In this document: positions 62,752 through 64,000 of the stretch, piece by piece | Numbering within the stretch: position 1 is the stretch's first letter | How the letters are laid out: the number at the start of each line of letters is the position of its first letter | Source of the DNA: Lepidurus packardi | Lineage: Eukaryota > Arthropoda > Branchiopoda > Notostraca > Triopsidae | Assembly (NCBI GenBank): GCA_023053545.1 | Contig: JAKZAN010000054.1 | Span: forward strand, 124,001-188,000 | Reading direction: 5' to 3' | Length of the DNA stretch: 64,000 bases | The notes under the pieces: generated by a model | Told to the model about the DNA's origin: nothing | The model's database searches: none | Seen by the model: the letters and a program-made list of their open reading frames with translations, nothing else | Position numbers and translations under genes: made by a program

Positions 62752-63339
62752 TTAGAATTTTACTTCCACCGGTTTGTCTGCACCAGCAACTGCTTCGAAA
62801 TATGCTTTTTTCGTAAAGCCAAACATACCCGCAAATAAGCTGTTCGGGAACGTCGACACATGGTTGTTGTATGGTTTCACAGCCTCGTTGAAACGGGTTC
62901 TAGCTGTTAAAATCTGATTTTCTGTACTAGCCAATTCATCTTGCAATTTCAAGAAGTTTTGATTGGCTTTCAGCTCTGGATAACGCTCCACGCTCACCAA
63001 CAATTTGCCCAATGAAGATGAAACGCCGCTTTGTGCACTGTTGAATGCTGCCAATTGCTCTGGCGTAATGTTCGTTGGATCAACCGTTACAGACGTCGCT
63101 TTTGCACGTGCTTCAATTACCGCTGTTAGCGTGGATTTTTCGAAATCGGCTGCGCCTTTCACGGTGTTCACCAGATTGCCAATCAAATCATTTCGACGTT
63201 GGTAAGAAGTTTGCACATTTCCCCACGATTCTTCAATATTCGAATTCAGCTGAACGGCTGTGTTGTTGATTCCTTTAATCCAAACGAACAGGATTAATAC
63301 GATTCCACCGATGATAATCCAAGGCATAAATTTTCTCAT
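62752..63339 (-). CDS. lemA: LemA family protein
   Basis: A 195-residue protein with one N-terminal membrane segment (about 4-21) and a helical domain. LemA marks are ESWGNVQTSYQRRNDLIGNL near residue 38, RYPELKANQNFLKLQDELAS near residue 118, and RFNEAVKPYNNHVSTFPNSL with YFEA near the end. I chose the ATG at 63339 because the 12 residues before it look non-coding. Role unknown, but LemA and TPM genes go together in many bacteria. Confidence 0.92.
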   Translation of the reverse strand: MRKFMPWIIIGGIVLILFVWIKGINNTAVQLNSNIEESWGNVQTSYQRRNDLIGNLVNTVKGAADFEKSTLTAVIEARAKATSVTVDPTNITPEQLAAFNSAQSGVSSSLGKLLVSVERYPELKANQNFLKLQDELASTENQILTARTRFNEAVKPYNNHVSTFPNSLFAGMFGFTKKAYFEAVAGADKPVEVKF

Positions 63340-63380
63340 TCTTTTTGTTTTTTTATGGTTTATAATATTTGGCAAAACGC

Positions 63381-63713
63381 CTACAATTCATTTTTAATAT
63401 TGTTCAGTTGGGACTTAATCGCTTCAAGTTTGTTGATAATTTCAAACTTATCCAAGGTTTTTTTCTGCCCTTCTTTCAAATGTGTTTTGGCACCTTCAAG
63501 CGTAAATCCGCGCTCTTTTACCAAATGATAAATCAATTGCAAATTCTTGACGTCTTCGGGCGTAAACATCCGATTGCCTTTTGCGTTTTTCTTTGGTTTC
63601 AATACATCAAACTCTTTGTCCCAAAAACGGATTAGAGAAGCGTTCACATTAAAGGCTTTGGCGACTTCGCCAATGCTGTAATATCTTTTGTTGGGGGCTA
63701 GTTCTACTTGCAT
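63381..63713 (-). CDS. MerR-family regulator
   Basis: A 110-residue regulator with the MerR helix-turn-helix (YYSIGEVAKAFNVNASLIRF then WDKEFDVLKP), wing, and a dimerising coiled coil. It lacks a metal or drug-binding domain. Its ATG overlaps the stop codon of the M23 peptidase gene by one base (TAATG), so the two are coupled. It may also control lemA, about 40 bp downstream, but no site is visible. Confidence 0.88.
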   Translation of the reverse strand: MQVELAPNKRYYSIGEVAKAFNVNASLIRFWDKEFDVLKPKKNAKGNRMFTPEDVKNLQLIYHLVKERGFTLEGAKTHLKEGQKKTLDKFEIINKLEAIKSQLNNIKNEL

Positions 63714-64000
63714 TAATCGAGGGATTGGTTTTCTTGGTTTGCAATCTTAGAGATGACAACATATTCTGCTGCCGAAATATTTCCGTAATAAAAATTCAAT
63801 GGGTTCACAACTTCACCGTTTTTGTGCACTTCATAATGCAAATGTGGCGCTTCAGATCGGCCTGTGCTGCCCACAAACCCTATCACATCACCGCGTTTCA
63901 CACGCTCACCGGCGCGCACTTTATACTTGCTCAAATGGCCATACAAGGTTTCATAGCCATAACCGTGGCGGATCACAATGTGGTTGCCATAGCCGGAAAC
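63713..64000 (-). CDS. M23 family metallopeptidase (C-terminal part; runs off the window)
   Basis: The C-terminal part of a LytM-type peptidoglycan hydrolase; the 5' end is beyond the window. Visible are GNHIVIRHG, GHLSKYKVRAGERVKRGDVI and the catalytic HLHYEV motif near the end, with Gly-rich GFVGSTGRSEAPH before it. The N-terminus cannot be assessed. It is the first visible gene of the MerR-lemA series. Confidence 0.88.
   Translation of the reverse strand, partial: VSGYGNHIVIRHGYGYETLYGHLSKYKVRAGERVKRGDVIGFVGSTGRSEAPHLHYEVHKNGEVVNPLNFYYGNISAAEYVVISKIANQENQSLD

Noticed and set aside
1..64000. Insertion sequences, transposases, rRNA genes, riboswitches
   Set aside because: No transposase or integrase motif, no rRNA segment and no riboswitch fold that I could recognise was seen on either strand.

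Overview
The window looks like chromosome from a Flavobacterium-like member of the Bacteroidota. Reasons: AT-rich DNA, promoters of the TTG / TAnnTTTG type, a lipoprotein TamA variant next to TamB, a fused CcoNO subunit with a one-haem CcoP, SemiSWEET, Fib_succ_major surface domains and a CarboxypepD_reg/beta-barrel receptor. All family names are by-eye recognition from translated sequence; no database search was run.

Layout. 0-7.4 kb: housekeeping and small hypothetical genes (DUF983, ABC-F ATPase, App1-type phosphatase, lipid-kinase-like protein, FemAB-like protein, DUF1761, flavin split-barrel protein). 7.4-13.4 kb: a tightly packed minus-strand set: glycosyltransferase, glycosidase-like TIM barrel, Ku, LigD, SemiSWEET; Ku and LigD form the bacterial end-joining pair. 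14.1-21.5 kb: tamL-tamB envelope assembly. 21.6-25.2 kb: response regulator, CinA/PncC, DUF72, an initiator tRNA-Met with promoter and terminator, and a SulP transporter. 25.3-29.1 kb: a very AT-rich hybrid two-component pair. 29.7-32.0 kb: a frameshifted surface-protein gene. 32.5-42.7 kb: hemN facing a nine-gene cbb3 oxidase operon (ccoI-S-NO-Q-P-G-H, TauE/SafE-like, small gene) with an FNR-like box upstream. 42.9-50.7 kb: era, a TetR-ABC-HlyD-TolC export operon with a palindromic operator, and der. 50.8-53.6 kb: an outer-membrane receptor.

53.6-60.6 kb is the accessory island. It is an array of five cassettes. Each begins with a near-identical 164-bp coding block that resembles the pre-toxin module of Bacteroidota Rhs/polymorphic toxins. 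Each then switches to a different C-terminal domain, followed by a small gene that is probably its immunity gene and a hairpin terminator. The blocks have no normal start codon and no full-length parent gene is present, so they look like orphan toxin tips. One cassette (about 1.3 kb) is duplicated with no difference that I could see. One cassette ends in the Gly-rich, Trp-terminated tail typical of TPM-domain proteins and is paired with a LemA-like protein; a normal lemA-TPM-TPM operon lies only 5 kb away (61.5-63.3 kb). Other marks on the island are the remnant of an HTH regulator and a flanking outer-membrane protein gene whose ATG appears to have become ATA.

The window ends with MerR and a partial M23 peptidase upstream of the lemA operon.
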